From positions 1-24,828 of the IMG/VR virus record IMGVR_UViG_3300025096_000122: a DNA stretch of 24,828 nt; one strand, given 5' to 3'. The position numbers and the translations under genes are program-made. Source of the DNA: a virus. The notes beneath the pieces were generated by a model, which saw only the letters and a list, made by a program, of their open reading frames with translations, was not told the DNA's origin and searched no databases. Shown here piece after piece: positions 10,301 to 18,048 of this stretch (positions are counted from its first letter, which is position 1; every line of letters begins with the position of its first letter).

Positions 10301-13300
10301 ATTCATAATAGTCTTGTAAAATACGACTAGAGAAGACTATCTCATCCGATACTACTTGATCACTTATTACAAGAGAATTTTCTTTAACAAGATCAAAATC
10401 ATATACACAATTTATATTTCCAAATCCAACTAAATCACTGACGATATCAACCGCTGTCTGATCAGTAGTTAAACCAACCACGGATTGTGCTTTACTCTCT
10501 AATTGATAATCAGAGAATTTCTTAAATCCCAAACTGTGGTTTAAAGTACTTACAACATCATCCCAAGTATCATAAGTAACTTTTGATCTCAAAGAATAAG
10601 CAAATCTTTGATAATAATCACTATCTTGTATTCTTTGAAGATTATAATTTAACCATCCAGAATCTACTTGCCATCCATGAAGAACCTTAGAAGTGGGTCC
10701 ATAATTAAATGAAGATGTATAGGAAGTAATAGAAGATGCTACTCCTTGAGTACCTGATGACTGTCCACGAATAGTTTCATTAACAGCAAAACTCTCACCA
10801 GAAGATATTTTTAATAATCCTGACTTCGGATTCCACGATTCGACTATACCAGTCGCAGAGTTAGACTTAACAGTCTCTGCAGTCAAATATTCATTAGTCT
10901 TTAAGTGTATATCAAATAATGGGAAGTATTGTTGTGGAATAACTCTACCCGAAGAATTTGCTGAATCAAATGTGCCTGGTATTGAACCTGTTGGTTTGGA
11001 AGCAAGTACACCTTCAATATTATAATAAACGGTTCCTATGCCACCTAAATTCTCATCAACAGCAGTTACATCGAAAAGTTTATAACCATAATCAACAGAG
11101 TTATACCCCACTCCAGTGCTTGCCACTCCAACACTAACATTCTCAACTAAAATCTTATCATCAACTCGGAAGGGGAAACTATTAGCAGTACTGAATCCTA
11201 CAGAAAGAGTAAGACTGACTTCTTTAGTAATTGTGTTAAATCCAACTGTACTAATACCAACACCATTGCTATTATGAACAGGAAGAATAGTTGGGGTAGT
11301 ATTACTCATCCCAAAGGTATTTTTCAGAATAGTTACCTGAGAATCACCCAGACTATACTTAAGATCAACATCAGTAATTTCTTTCTCAGTTTTTCCATCA
11401 AGAACTCTGAGTTCTGGTGCAGAAGAATACCCTCTTCCACCAGAAGTTATTCCAATAAATTCAAAGGAAGCCAATGCTTCAATGTCTATTAACTGAGGTA
11501 ATTCAACAGTAGGTCTGAGAGTAGTATCTACTGGGAAGTTATATCCAATATTATTAATTTGGGTCTTTTTAACTTCTCCAATTGTTGTACTTGCTGCCTC
11601 AATGATTGCACCCTTACCAACAGAAGTAGTAATAGTGGTAATTCCGGGCAGTGAATAATAATGAGATCCTTTATTCTTAATTTCAAACTCTGTAATAGGA
11701 CCATAAGCATTTGTGGAAATAGTCTCATATCCTAAAGAAGATGTAGTAGCAGCATATGAAACTGCTTCTGGATATTGGGGTAGAGTATATGTAAATGTAT
11801 TAGTCCCACCTACTGTTATGGTTTGCTGACCATTATAATCACTTTCCAATATTTCTACCTGGTTATTAGAAATAACTTCAGTATCAATATTAATTTCTTC
11901 TTTTACTACGGGAAGAGTACTTTCTTCAAGAGGATCAAGTTTATAATGAAGAATGTTTGGTGCATTATCATTTACAGTTAAAGTAACTTTAGCACCAGAT
12001 GTTCCTACTTGACCTGAACGTGTAACCTGGAAATCCTTATTAAGTATACCCTTATTCCACAATTGAGTGAAATTCTCATCTGTATAGAAATTAAGTTCAA
12101 ATGCTGGATAGTCAGTTGATTGAACCGTATATGCCAATGAAGAATCGGACATATCAAATTCAATTGAAGAATTCTTATAGAATTTAAGAGCTGGGTTAAC
12201 AGGACTTAAAGTTCCTGCAGAGGTACTAGTAATACCAATAGTAAAGGGAATAAGTTTAGTAGAATTATAATAGGTATCAGATAACTTAAACTCAGAATCA
12301 CTTTCTCTAACTACATAATAAATTCCATTATTTGTTAATCCTTCTATAGGACTACTAGAAGTATAAACAACCTTCTGTCCCATTACAAAACCATGATCAG
12401 TTATGGTAAATGTATTTGTAGAAGTATTGACTCCAACAGCAGTAAATGGTTGTGCATCAATTAAAACCTTACGATTATAATCATTATACTTAACAGTAGT
12501 AAATCCCGTAGTTTCAGGATTAACATCAACATCCACCACATCGTTGTTTATAAGTCCATGAGTGGTCCCTGTGGCGACCGTGACGAGGTTTCTAGTCAAC
12601 GTTGCTGTAATGGGACCATAATTCGTTTTAAGACTGTGGTAGACCCCTGTACCCACTCCGCTAAAGAATAAAGTAGTTGAAGAAGTGCTGTGGATTCCTA
12701 CAAAACTTCCTGTGGATCCCAACCCAACCGCTGTTGTCGCCAACCCTACTAAAGTTTGATTAATAACACCAGCATACAATTTCTGCCCATCTGTAAGAGT
12801 AGCAACTCCAGATGTAGCGTTTTCCCAATATGCAAGACCTGTTCCATTACCAGGAGAATAAGTTAGTTCATCACCTGTGCTTAATTCGTGCCCAGGAATA
12901 TAAAGTGCTTTTGTAGGAATAAAGAGTTCGCTAAGTCCAGTACCTGGATTTGAGAATACTAAGGTTGATCCAATACCCACTCCAGCAGTAGTTCCCAAAC
13001 CAACAGTTTCGGAAGGTTGGAAATAAATCTGTTCATTCTGCTTAACACTATAACTAGTCTTAAATCCCGCATCAAACGTTAATTTACGTTGGTCAGGATA
13101 CAATACAGATGTGACAGTGTGAGCACCGCCTACAGTCCCTTCTACTGCTCTTAGAACGCGAATCCTAGACAGTTGTGGTTCAACATTAAGTACTTTTACT
13201 TTCTCTGTACCGATCCCCAAAATATCATTGGATCTAATTTGATAAATGGAATTAAGATCACCCGATACATTAAAATGAGTAACAAATCCAGTAACCCCTA

Positions 13301-16300
13301 CAGTCGCTATCCCAGAAGACGTAGTTCCCACTCCAGTTACAATAAGTTTACTCGTTACAACCCCAACATTATAATATCCCCCAATCTCTGAAGAGGTAGT
13401 GGATAAACCACTGATTATAATATTATCCTTATTTTTGAAGTTATGAGGATTAGTAGAGAACGCAATATATTGACCATTTTCCTCTCCACTATAAAGTTCT
13501 ACACCAGTAATAGTGCTTTGTGCAACGCTAACACTAGTTACTGTTTTACCTTTAAGTTGTGAAACTTGAGCAGCAGCAGCATATCCCTGAGTGCCTTCAT
13601 TATCAAAGACGATAGGATCTTCAACCTGATAAAGATCTCCACCTGTTTGAATACCAACACTAGTAACACCACCTGGAGTTACTCCCTTAATATCGGCACT
13701 TTGAGTCAAATCGTTAGGTATGTAAACATACTCATAATTTAAAGTCCCTTCAATCAAATTATAGGGGTGGGTATTTCTTAACCACTTAGAATTTTGAAGA
13801 TCTAGTGTATCTTGATTAGAAGTATGTGCATGATTAAAATCATTAAGAAGTGAATTATAATTATCACCAATTAAATATGGGAATACTGGTCTCTTATATC
13901 CCATAAAAGGTCCAGAAGAATCGGTCGAACCAGACTCAATAGTTGCAAAATATGCATAAGTTCCTTCTGGATATTCGGGGGTAACACAGAATCTTCCATT
14001 ATTTTCATCAAGAACAGTGTTATCAACTACATCTTTATAAGTATAATCTTCAACAAAGAATCCTTCACCCCAAAGTGATGTAGGAGGTCTAGTAGCATCT
14101 ATAGAAAGAGAATATCCAGATCGCATCTGAGATACAATACCACCCTCATTAGTAATATAACCATAAGGTCCATAAATGGGATTTCCATCATATGCCCACC
14201 CAATGATAGGAGAATGTTGATCAGAAGCAACCTCTAAACTAGCAACCCTCTTTAAATCCTTATCACCATATAATTTTACTCCTGTTTGATCAGTAGCAAA
14301 CATTACCTCCCTTAATTTTCTAGGAGCATATAAAGCTGAATATTGAAGTCCCCTATTCTTATTAAACTCATGAGCAATATATCCATCATCCCCAGTAAAC
14401 TTATCTAAATTCCTTTGAAATATATTAACAGTCCATGTTTGTAAAAGAGGTCTTAAACTAACTCCAGAACCTGGGAAAACCACTGTTACCGTGGTAGATG
14501 CCTGAACATATCCAGATCCACCTGATATTACTTTAACAGAAGTAATTTGATTATTCTCAAACACAGGAGTAATAATTCCCCCTACACCATCTCCTGTTAT
14601 TGTCAAATTAGGTGCTGAATTATATTTTTGTCCTACATTTAATACTACAACTTCACTAATAGCACCATCAACAATAATTGGAGTTAATTGAGCATCATTT
14701 CCAGATACTAAAGACACCTCAGGTTCTCTAACAAAGTTTAAAACTTCAGATGAACCATATCCAACACCTTGATTAGATAAATGGATAGATGTTACTTCTC
14801 CTCGGAATATTGGTTGAACTTCACATTCAAATGTTTCTAAACCAGTTGATGCAATACCAACCTTACCTGTTAAGGTTACATTTATAGCAGGATAATCAAA
14901 TCTTTGAGTTCCTACTCCTACAGATGTTAAATCAACATACTGTTTTGTTCTATAATTGTATTCTTTATCACTAGCAACACCAACAGCAGATAATTTAAAC
15001 TTATCATCATCTACTCTTGTTACATAGTACTCTGTACCTACAGAAAGTCCACTTATACCAGTGTCAGTGGTACTGGTATACTTAACAACTTCGCCGGAAG
15101 CATAATCATGATTATCAATCGTAATTTGATCTAAAGAAGTACTAACTCCAGTTGTTCCAGTCGTTCTGGTTTTATTTTGATAACCAGATCCAGAATCCAA
15201 TACATTAATGGAATCTACAACAGATTTCTGGAAATAAGATTGTAGACTTTGCTTACCTACACCATAAGAAGTTAATTCAACAGTATTAATTCCTGCTAAA
15301 GCATCTCCTTGAGTCTTATGAAGCTTAACTGTAGTCAACCCAACTAAAGAAACATAATAAGGAGATTCTGTAGTAATTCCTCCAATATTTTGCTGTCCAC
15401 CAGTAATATAGAAAACTTGTTCGCCCGATCCAAACTTATGGAAAGTAGAGAATCCAATAGTGGACTGAGTACTACCTAATGATACTTTTTCGGAGAATGC
15501 TTCAGAATCAAAATCTACCGAATGGGTAATTTGCTTCATATTTGCTGAAGCAACAGCACCTTTTCCATTTCCTCCAGTAATAGTGACTACGGGTGTTTCT
15601 TGATAATCAAAACCAGGACTACTAACTCTAATTTCACGTAAATTACCAGAAAGTGCAGGATATCCCGTTGCAGCTGTTCCAACAGGGTCTTCAAGGAGTA
15701 ATAGAGGTGGATTAATTATATCATAATCTGCTCCCGAAGATTGGACTTCTATTTCATTGATTTTTCCATAATAAACCCTATCTCTAGACTTGTAATTTAA
15801 AACTTCTACTCCATTTACCAAAATACCAGTAAAACCAGGTAGAGTTTCAGTAGTAACTCCATCCGTCTGTGCAGGAGATATTTCTCTTAAAAGTCTTTGT
15901 GATTCTAATGTTTTAAACTTAAAGTCATAAGGTTCAAGGATGTTATCAGTTAAAGCAACAGTGACAGATGCCGCAATAAAGTTATCAGCATAGATTTGAT
16001 CTTTACTATAGGATAATTTAACTGTTGTTTGATCTACTCTCTTGATAAAATAAAGTTTTTGACCATTTGGGATTAATTCAGTTTCGGTAGTATCACTAAC
16101 ATCTTCAAGACAAACAAATCCAACATCAGAAGGAAAAAATGAAGATTTAACAACCAATTTATATTTCTTTGTACCTACTGAATTAAAATATTCCTCTTCA
16201 ACTTTTTGGGGAATATAATAAACCATATCCCCAGTATAGAATCCATGATCCCCAGTAATACCTATCTCAATATTAGTTGCTCCTTCATCCACAGTTGTAG

Positions 16301-18047
16301 TAAAGATGGATTTCTGACTAGAAACATCTAAAGGTTGATTTGCATAAGTTGGAAGTGAAGGAGAAGCAATTAAAAGTCTTTCATCATCCAAATAAACATT
16401 TTGGACATTACTTGCATATATTTCTGCTTTGGGAAAAGTATTGGATTGAACTTTTGAAATATCTCTTCTAAGTCTATAAGTTTCAGTAGGAAGAGTTCCT
16501 TGTCCTCTAATTAAAACTGTATTTGCTGAAGTAACATTAATAATCTGTGTACTACGTGTAACATCATTAGAATCAATGATAGATGCAGCATCACCTATCT
16601 TAAAGATATGATCAACACCTAGAACTACACTATAACTTTTATCCGAAGCGTCTGCTAAGGTCAAAGAATCAACTTTATAGATAGGGGCAACATTATAGAA
16701 CCAATTCTTTGGTTTAAAGGCAGTTGCGCCAATTCCTAAGGTTTTAATCTTAGCAGTATCTCCAGCGGAATAATAATGAGTATTATCTTCATATTCTAAA
16801 TCTTTTAAGACAGAATTAATCCTTACAAGGATAGTTTCATCTTGATCAGAGAAAGAACTACCGAAAGCAAAAGTATTAATTCCAACAATAGACGCATTAG
16901 GAAGAGTTCCTGTTATTTCATCAACTCCAAAGAACTGTGTAAGGGATTTGGAGGTATAAGAAACTACACCAGTAGTAGAATCATTATAAGTAACAAAAAG
17001 ATCGCCAGTAGCGCCAAAACCAACGGTAGAGTCAACATCTAGAACAGTAGATCCTGCTGCAACTTGTCCAATTATTTGAGTACTTGGTTGAACAGAGAAT
17101 GAACCATAAATTGAGCCTTCAACCCGAACATCTCTATTATATCCAGCATCTATAGAAATCTTATAGTAAGTTCCGCCAATACTAGGACTAATTTTCTCTA
17201 CACTAGTAATAGGAGCATATGCTTTATGAGGATTAGATTCAAAGGGGTACTGGAACAGTGTTGATTGCTCCAAGTCCATTGGATCACCACCATCAGGAAT
17301 GGATTCTACTACTAAATCATTCGTAATTCTATATTCAGCATTAGAAGGGGTGAAAAGAAAATCTTTTGGTCTAACAATTCTTACTTCTTCATCATAAAGT
17401 GCTTTAAAGAGAATTTCAAAAGATTTATCAGTACCTTTACTTAAGTAAAAGTCTTTTGCTTGCTTAATAAAGATCTCTTGGTTTAAATTTTGGGTTAAAG
17501 TCCTATCTTCTAATCCAGGAGTAAGTTGATGTTTAGATTTTAGTAAAAATTGCTTAAGAAAGAGTGAACTAAGATTAGATATTGTTGATTCTACTTCATG
17601 CTCTGCTGCTTCACTCTGAGTGAAAACTAATTGATCTGTAGTTGCCTCTTTTTCATAAGAAGTAATACCACTAAACCCTCTTATGCATCCAGTAAAGGAA
17701 AAAGAGGTTTTGGCAGTATATGTAATAATCTCATCATTAATTTTTAACAACCCATAGGTATCAGGAAATCCCTCTGTACCTTTGGGGGATTGTACCGCGT
17801 CTACTTCAATGGTAGTGTCATCATACCCTAGTGCAGTGTCTAAAACGACACTATCTACCACATGAGTTAACTCACTTATCTTAATATATTCATCAATGTT
17901 CTGAATAAGATCAATGGGTGCTCCTTGAAATTCCTGAGCAATATAATATTGCTTTAAAAAGTCAGAAATTAACGGAAACTCCTCCTTTACATAGGACGGG
18001 AGTTGGTTCTGAACAATGTTACTAAATTGAATCCTCTTTTCTGCCAT
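4314..18047 (-). CDS. Giant 4577-residue virion structural protein in the gp7 position (baseplate wedge initiator-like)
   Basis: One uninterrupted 13.7-kb frame between gp6 and gp8, the slot held by gp7 (1032 residues) in T4; the core of gp7 bridges the baseplate wedge proteins. I see no direct gp7 motif, so the wedge role is inferred from synteny. Layout: an N-terminal non-repetitive part (residues 1-300, beginning MAEKRIQFSNIVQNQLPSY), then long beta-rich tracts full of GIGT, GVGT and GSGY turns; a YHYH-like domain near residues 1275-1400 (AYDGNPIYGPYGY, then EYPEGTYAYFAT); a less repetitive region near 2360-2710; an HxYPR tandem array near 3490-3950; and a C-terminal part with NDILQVPGQGYKF (about 4085-4097). 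At least three further module types recur along the chain. The start ATG lies one base after the gp6 stop and has only a weak Shine-Dalgarno sequence. It probably projects from the baseplate as a fibre-like or rim structure. Assembly error is unlikely because the frame stays open throughout. Confidence 0.9.
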   Translation of the reverse strand: MAEKRIQFSNIVQNQLPSYVKEEFPLISDFLKQYYIAQEFQGAPIDLIQNIDEYIKISELTHVVDSVVLDTALGYDDTTIEVDAVQSPKGTEGFPDTYGLLKINDEIITYTAKTSFSFTGCIRGFSGITSYEKEATTDQLVFTQSEAAEHEVESTISNLSSLFLKQFLLKSKHQLTPGLEDRTLTQNLNQEIFIKQAKDFYLSKGTDKSFEILFKALYDEEVRIVRPKDFLFTPSNAEYRITNDLVVESIPDGGDPMDLEQSTLFQYPFESNPHKAYAPITSVEKISPSIGGTYYKISIDAGYNRDVRVEGSIYGSFSVQPSTQIIGQVAAGSTVLDVDSTVGFGATGDLFVTYNDSTTGVVSYTSKSLTQFFGVDEITGTLPNASIVGINTFAFGSSFSDQDETILVRINSVLKDLEYEDNTHYYSAGDTAKIKTLGIGATAFKPKNWFYNVAPIYKVDSLTLADASDKSYSVVLGVDHIFKIGDAASIIDSNDVTRSTQIINVTSANTVLIRGQGTLPTETYRLRRDISKVQSNTFPKAEIYASNVQNVYLDDERLLIASPSLPTYANQPLDVSSQKSIFTTTVDEGATNIEIGITGDHGFYTGDMVYYIPQKVEEEYFNSVGTKKYKLVVKSSFFPSDVGFVCLEDVSDTTETELIPNGQKLYFIKRVDQTTVKLSYSKDQIYADNFIAASVTVALTDNILEPYDFKFKTLESQRLLREISPAQTDGVTTETLPGFTGILVNGVEVLNYKSRDRVYYGKINEIEVQSSGADYDIINPPLLLLEDPVGTAATGYPALSGNLREIRVSSPGFDYQETPVVTITGGNGKGAVASANMKQITHSVDFDSEAFSEKVSLGSTQSTIGFSTFHKFGSGEQVFYITGGQQNIGGITTESPYYVSLVGLTTVKLHKTQGDALAGINTVELTSYGVGKQSLQSYFQKSVVDSINVLDSGSGYQNKTRTTGTTGVSTSLDQITIDNHDYASGEVVKYTSTTDTGISGLSVGTEYYVTRVDDDKFKLSAVGVASDKEYNYRTKQYVDLTSVGVGTQRFDYPAINVTLTGKVGIASTGLETFECEVQPIFRGEVTSIHLSNQGVGYGSSEVLNFVREPEVSLVSGNDAQLTPIIVDGAISEVVVLNVGQKYNSAPNLTITGDGVGGIITPVFENNQITSVKVISGGSGYVQASTTVTVVFPGSGVSLRPLLQTWTVNIFQRNLDKFTGDDGYIAHEFNKNRGLQYSALYAPRKLREVMFATDQTGVKLYGDKDLKRVASLEVASDQHSPIIGWAYDGNPIYGPYGYITNEGGIVSQMRSGYSLSIDATRPPTSLWGEGFFVEDYTYKDVVDNTVLDENNGRFCVTPEYPEGTYAYFATIESGSTDSSGPFMGYKRPVFPYLIGDNYNSLLNDFNHAHTSNQDTLDLQNSKWLRNTHPYNLIEGTLNYEYVYIPNDLTQSADIKGVTPGGVTSVGIQTGGDLYQVEDPIVFDNEGTQGYAAAAQVSQLKGKTVTSVSVAQSTITGVELYSGEENGQYIAFSTNPHNFKNKDNIIISGLSTTSSEIGGYYNVGVVTSKLIVTGVGTTSSGIATVGVTGFVTHFNVSGDLNSIYQIRSNDILGIGTEKVKVLNVEPQLSRIRVLRAVEGTVGGAHTVTSVLYPDQRKLTFDAGFKTSYSVKQNEQIYFQPSETVGLGTTAGVGIGSTLVFSNPGTGLSELFIPTKALYIPGHELSTGDELTYSPGNGTGLAYWENATSGVATLTDGQKLYAGVINQTLVGLATTAVGLGSTGSFVGIHSTSSTTLFFSGVGTGVYHSLKTNYGPITATLTRNLVTVATGTTHGLINNDVVDVDVNPETTGFTTVKYNDYNRKVLIDAQPFTAVGVNTSTNTFTITDHGFVMGQKVVYTSSSPIEGLTNNGIYYVVRESDSEFKLSDTYYNSTKLIPFTIGITSTSAGTLSPVNPALKFYKNSSIEFDMSDSSLAYTVQSTDYPAFELNFYTDENFTQLWNKGILNKDFQVTRSGQVGTSGAKVTLTVNDNAPNILHYKLDPLEESTLPVVKEEINIDTEVISNNQVEILESDYNGQQTITVGGTNTFTYTLPQYPEAVSYAATTSSLGYETISTNAYGPITEFEIKNKGSHYYSLPGITTITTSVGKGAIIEAASTTIGEVKKTQINNIGYNFPVDTTLRPTVELPQLIDIEALASFEFIGITSGGRGYSSAPELRVLDGKTEKEITDVDLKYSLGDSQVTILKNTFGMSNTTPTILPVHNSNGVGISTVGFNTITKEVSLTLSVGFSTANSFPFRVDDKILVENVSVGVASTGVGYNSVDYGYKLFDVTAVDENLGGIGTVYYNIEGVLASKPTGSIPGTFDSANSSGRVIPQQYFPLFDIHLKTNEYLTAETVKSNSATGIVESWNPKSGLLKISSGESFAVNETIRGQSSGTQGVASSITSYTSSFNYGPTSKVLHGWQVDSGWLNYNLQRIQDSDYYQRFAYSLRSKVTYDTWDDVVSTLNHSLGFKKFSDYQLESKAQSVVGLTTDQTAVDIVSDLVGFGNINCVYDFDLVKENSLVISDQVVSDEIVFSSRILQDYYESVGNRVLSIDDMSGTFNSNPRPTKYSVVDTFDLTAVRSNKYLCYIRDKRYVQQRQLMIVDLLHDGSFGFINQYGRIDTVYDQGSFDFKIVGTEGQLQFYPTKYSVNDYWITTLSYNLEDSYLGVGATTFGDVVIIDSDSVEVPSGTTTNVVSIAATYTSLKILANITADVSGNDNEFEFDEINILHDGTDVAMLEYGQLSTEISDYSTLSGLGTWYPYISGSNLKVDFIPNAGIGTTGVINTLQVGFASETSSGIGTQDLNHVRLEAKATTIASSGTPGINTIAQYPDTYDSAYFIVQVTDTTNNEHQTTEIIVVDQFIEDSTITVDTYETQFADLYTSAGLGTFGSRVSTAGTTSLVFTPNASIACKVKVFMNALYHPDDPEAANEIDFTNAYIRSAFGSYTGTDSDILRAFGLQHKNRDIFERYFTGNDSAVVDVTNNTITIPDHFWVTGERLKYKHVGSATSAVGIASTSFAGVGFTEYLPENPFVVKVDADTIKLASSAENALKVVPDVIDITSVGIGTSHRFVSTNQNAKAVVALDNIIQSPLVSTAVTTTLADQILDTTNVIEVSGITSIFGADLIKVGDEVMKVTSVGVGTTNALRVSRGWMGTRIAGFGTGDLVTKVIGNYNIVDNVLNFVEAPYGLTPLSSTTNQPDDRDWVGISTHSTFQGRTFMRSGVSGGSTDTYAQNYVFDSLHGFNGVTRDFTLTSNNENVTGIKTESFLLVNDVYQASGSNYQYTITESSGISTVNWVGTATSIGTDPGGSNIPMGGALVSVGSSEGFGYQPLISAGGTAVVSSAGTVSSIAIGNSGSGYRSGVTSSVNVAIKTESLIGVNLTPIGTATVTNGYITGIAVTNTHVFASPKTISNVGYNSTTGVTTVTTHKVHGYSQGDEVELSGIAFTCSYAAPLDISTVGYHTASGIMTVTTSAANGFAVGRDVIFTGLGFTCSIDAGITTHYYPRGGDPAYDTAISIAATTATAITVDVGYAAPNNQFTHTFVGVGTSAVLSGGDYTHQFVSAEADAVITGGDYTHTFVSVGVGTITIAGIGSTVVTDASYTASTGALVLTVGSGHTYTTSDTVGIGTSALIFTCSMDDNATQHDYPRSTDPVIGINTAITSIGDSTITVNVGASPFVYYDVSDAAYTPTTGDLVLTVGSHSLTTSTSIRLEDSSLSFRCAKDNYSSIHTYPRSTDPGFSTALSITGTTSDTLTINVGVTTIQKFTVSAANYSANTGILTMTIGAHTLTTGETIKLAEESLTFSCSKDSNSTYHRYPRKPDPTYAGTPVTAVNSTTEFEVNVGISTVASYFKGSGTVQGTIVAPRTSNNSASKQDPAAKEVTVLEVLDNKKFIVNTGTSTCAHHYARGGNVQPHLEVVIDDPLSYSNIPLVYASGSAGVGTEATIDIQVGQGSSVIEFRIGETGYGYGQGESLTVGIGGTVGIPTTSSYKEFLINIDRVFDDEFNGWSLGYLYMLDNLDDKFDGVTQSFTLTENGGDVVSIRAGKGSNIDVQDVILVFINDILQVPGQGYKFSGGSVIEFTEAPKKDDTSKLIFYKGSGDSDVVFKDIIETVKIGDNLTIGHSPSLGQGKNLQEDSRGVQEINSTDLVTTNPYYGPGNSADETLVRPVNWCRQTEDMFVNDLPIGKDRDLYEPRIHPFAYITKTVGIGSTTIYVDTLRPIFDSQNENVDSSALSFQNKVLFVAQETKTSAAATAIVSGLGTISSIDITEGGVGYSTATLSIGSTVQGGIGIGTTTTAFGSLTIANGVITGAAITNPGYGYTTDSPPKVLISPPVYTEEGNSVNVYAGDQGEIVGFGTTTISGGTQFIMDLHIPDNSFLRNSTLTGTAITISGISTNDYFVVEFSNVGIATTSITALNSGGGTTGVGTAFIDNVYEVNGSEIVYAPTGLDSSGVGIGTTYLNRVFVKIDGDFKPYTTVGITTSNFYGSFSWGRIDLTSRSGLVSYTAYTGAGIGTNGTGISTSMIVQRTNKLKSKNYAT
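6200..7580 (-). repeat. Tandem HxYPR protein repeat inside the giant protein
   Basis: About residues 3490-3950 contain four full copies of a unit of roughly 85 residues. Each has a strand pair ending VxVG, a segment like FTCSxD, and then HxYPRxxDP: HYYPRGGDP, HDYPRSTDP, HTYPRSTDP and HRYPRKPDP. A decayed end copy (HHYARGG) and an initial half copy (AFTCSY) flank them. The HxYPR motifs fall near 7420, 6990, 6730, 6480 and 6218. The first gap is longer because it holds three short (F/Y)THxFV mini-repeats. Copies share amino-acid pattern but little nucleotide identity, so the duplication is old. Confidence 0.85.
7195..7320 (-). repeat. (F/Y)THxFV mini-repeat, three copies
   Basis: Inside the HxYPR array the protein reads FTHTFVGVGTSAVLSGG, then DYTHQFVSAEADAVITGG, then DYTHTFVSVGVG. 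This makes three consecutive short units of about 18 residues, an expansion nested within the larger repeat. Confidence 0.75.
8720..8975 (-). repeat. One copy of a dispersed 'HGxxxGD' module (others at 12205-12400, 12690-12897, 14895-15115, 15240-15450 and 15960-16255)
   Basis: At least six segments of the giant protein share a plan of about 65-100 residues. Each opens with a line like DHGFxxGDxVxY (DHFWVTGERLKY, DHGFVMGQKVVY, GHELSTGDELTY, NHDYASGEVVKY, FHKFGSGEQVFY, DHGFYTGDMVYY). Several continue with a G-YYV line and a VDxxxxKLS line, and end in a TSxGxGTxxF-like strand. They are scattered rather than tandem, so the protein appears to have been built by repeated copying of a few beta modules. 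Confidence 0.75.
13850..14225 (-). other. YHYH-like domain within the giant protein
   Basis: Residues of about 1275-1400 read HSPIIGWAYDGNPIYGPYGY, then LDENNGRFCVTPEYPEG, TYAYFAT and PVFPYLIGDNY. The DGxPIYGPYG core and the later NGR...TPEYPxGTYxYF line follow the YHYH domain found in many secreted bacterial proteins and some phage structural proteins. The eponymous Y-H-Y-H appears here as TYAYF, so the histidines are absent. The domain's function is not established; on a virion a surface or receptor-contact role is a guess. Confidence 0.7.
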
Positions 18048-18048
18048 T

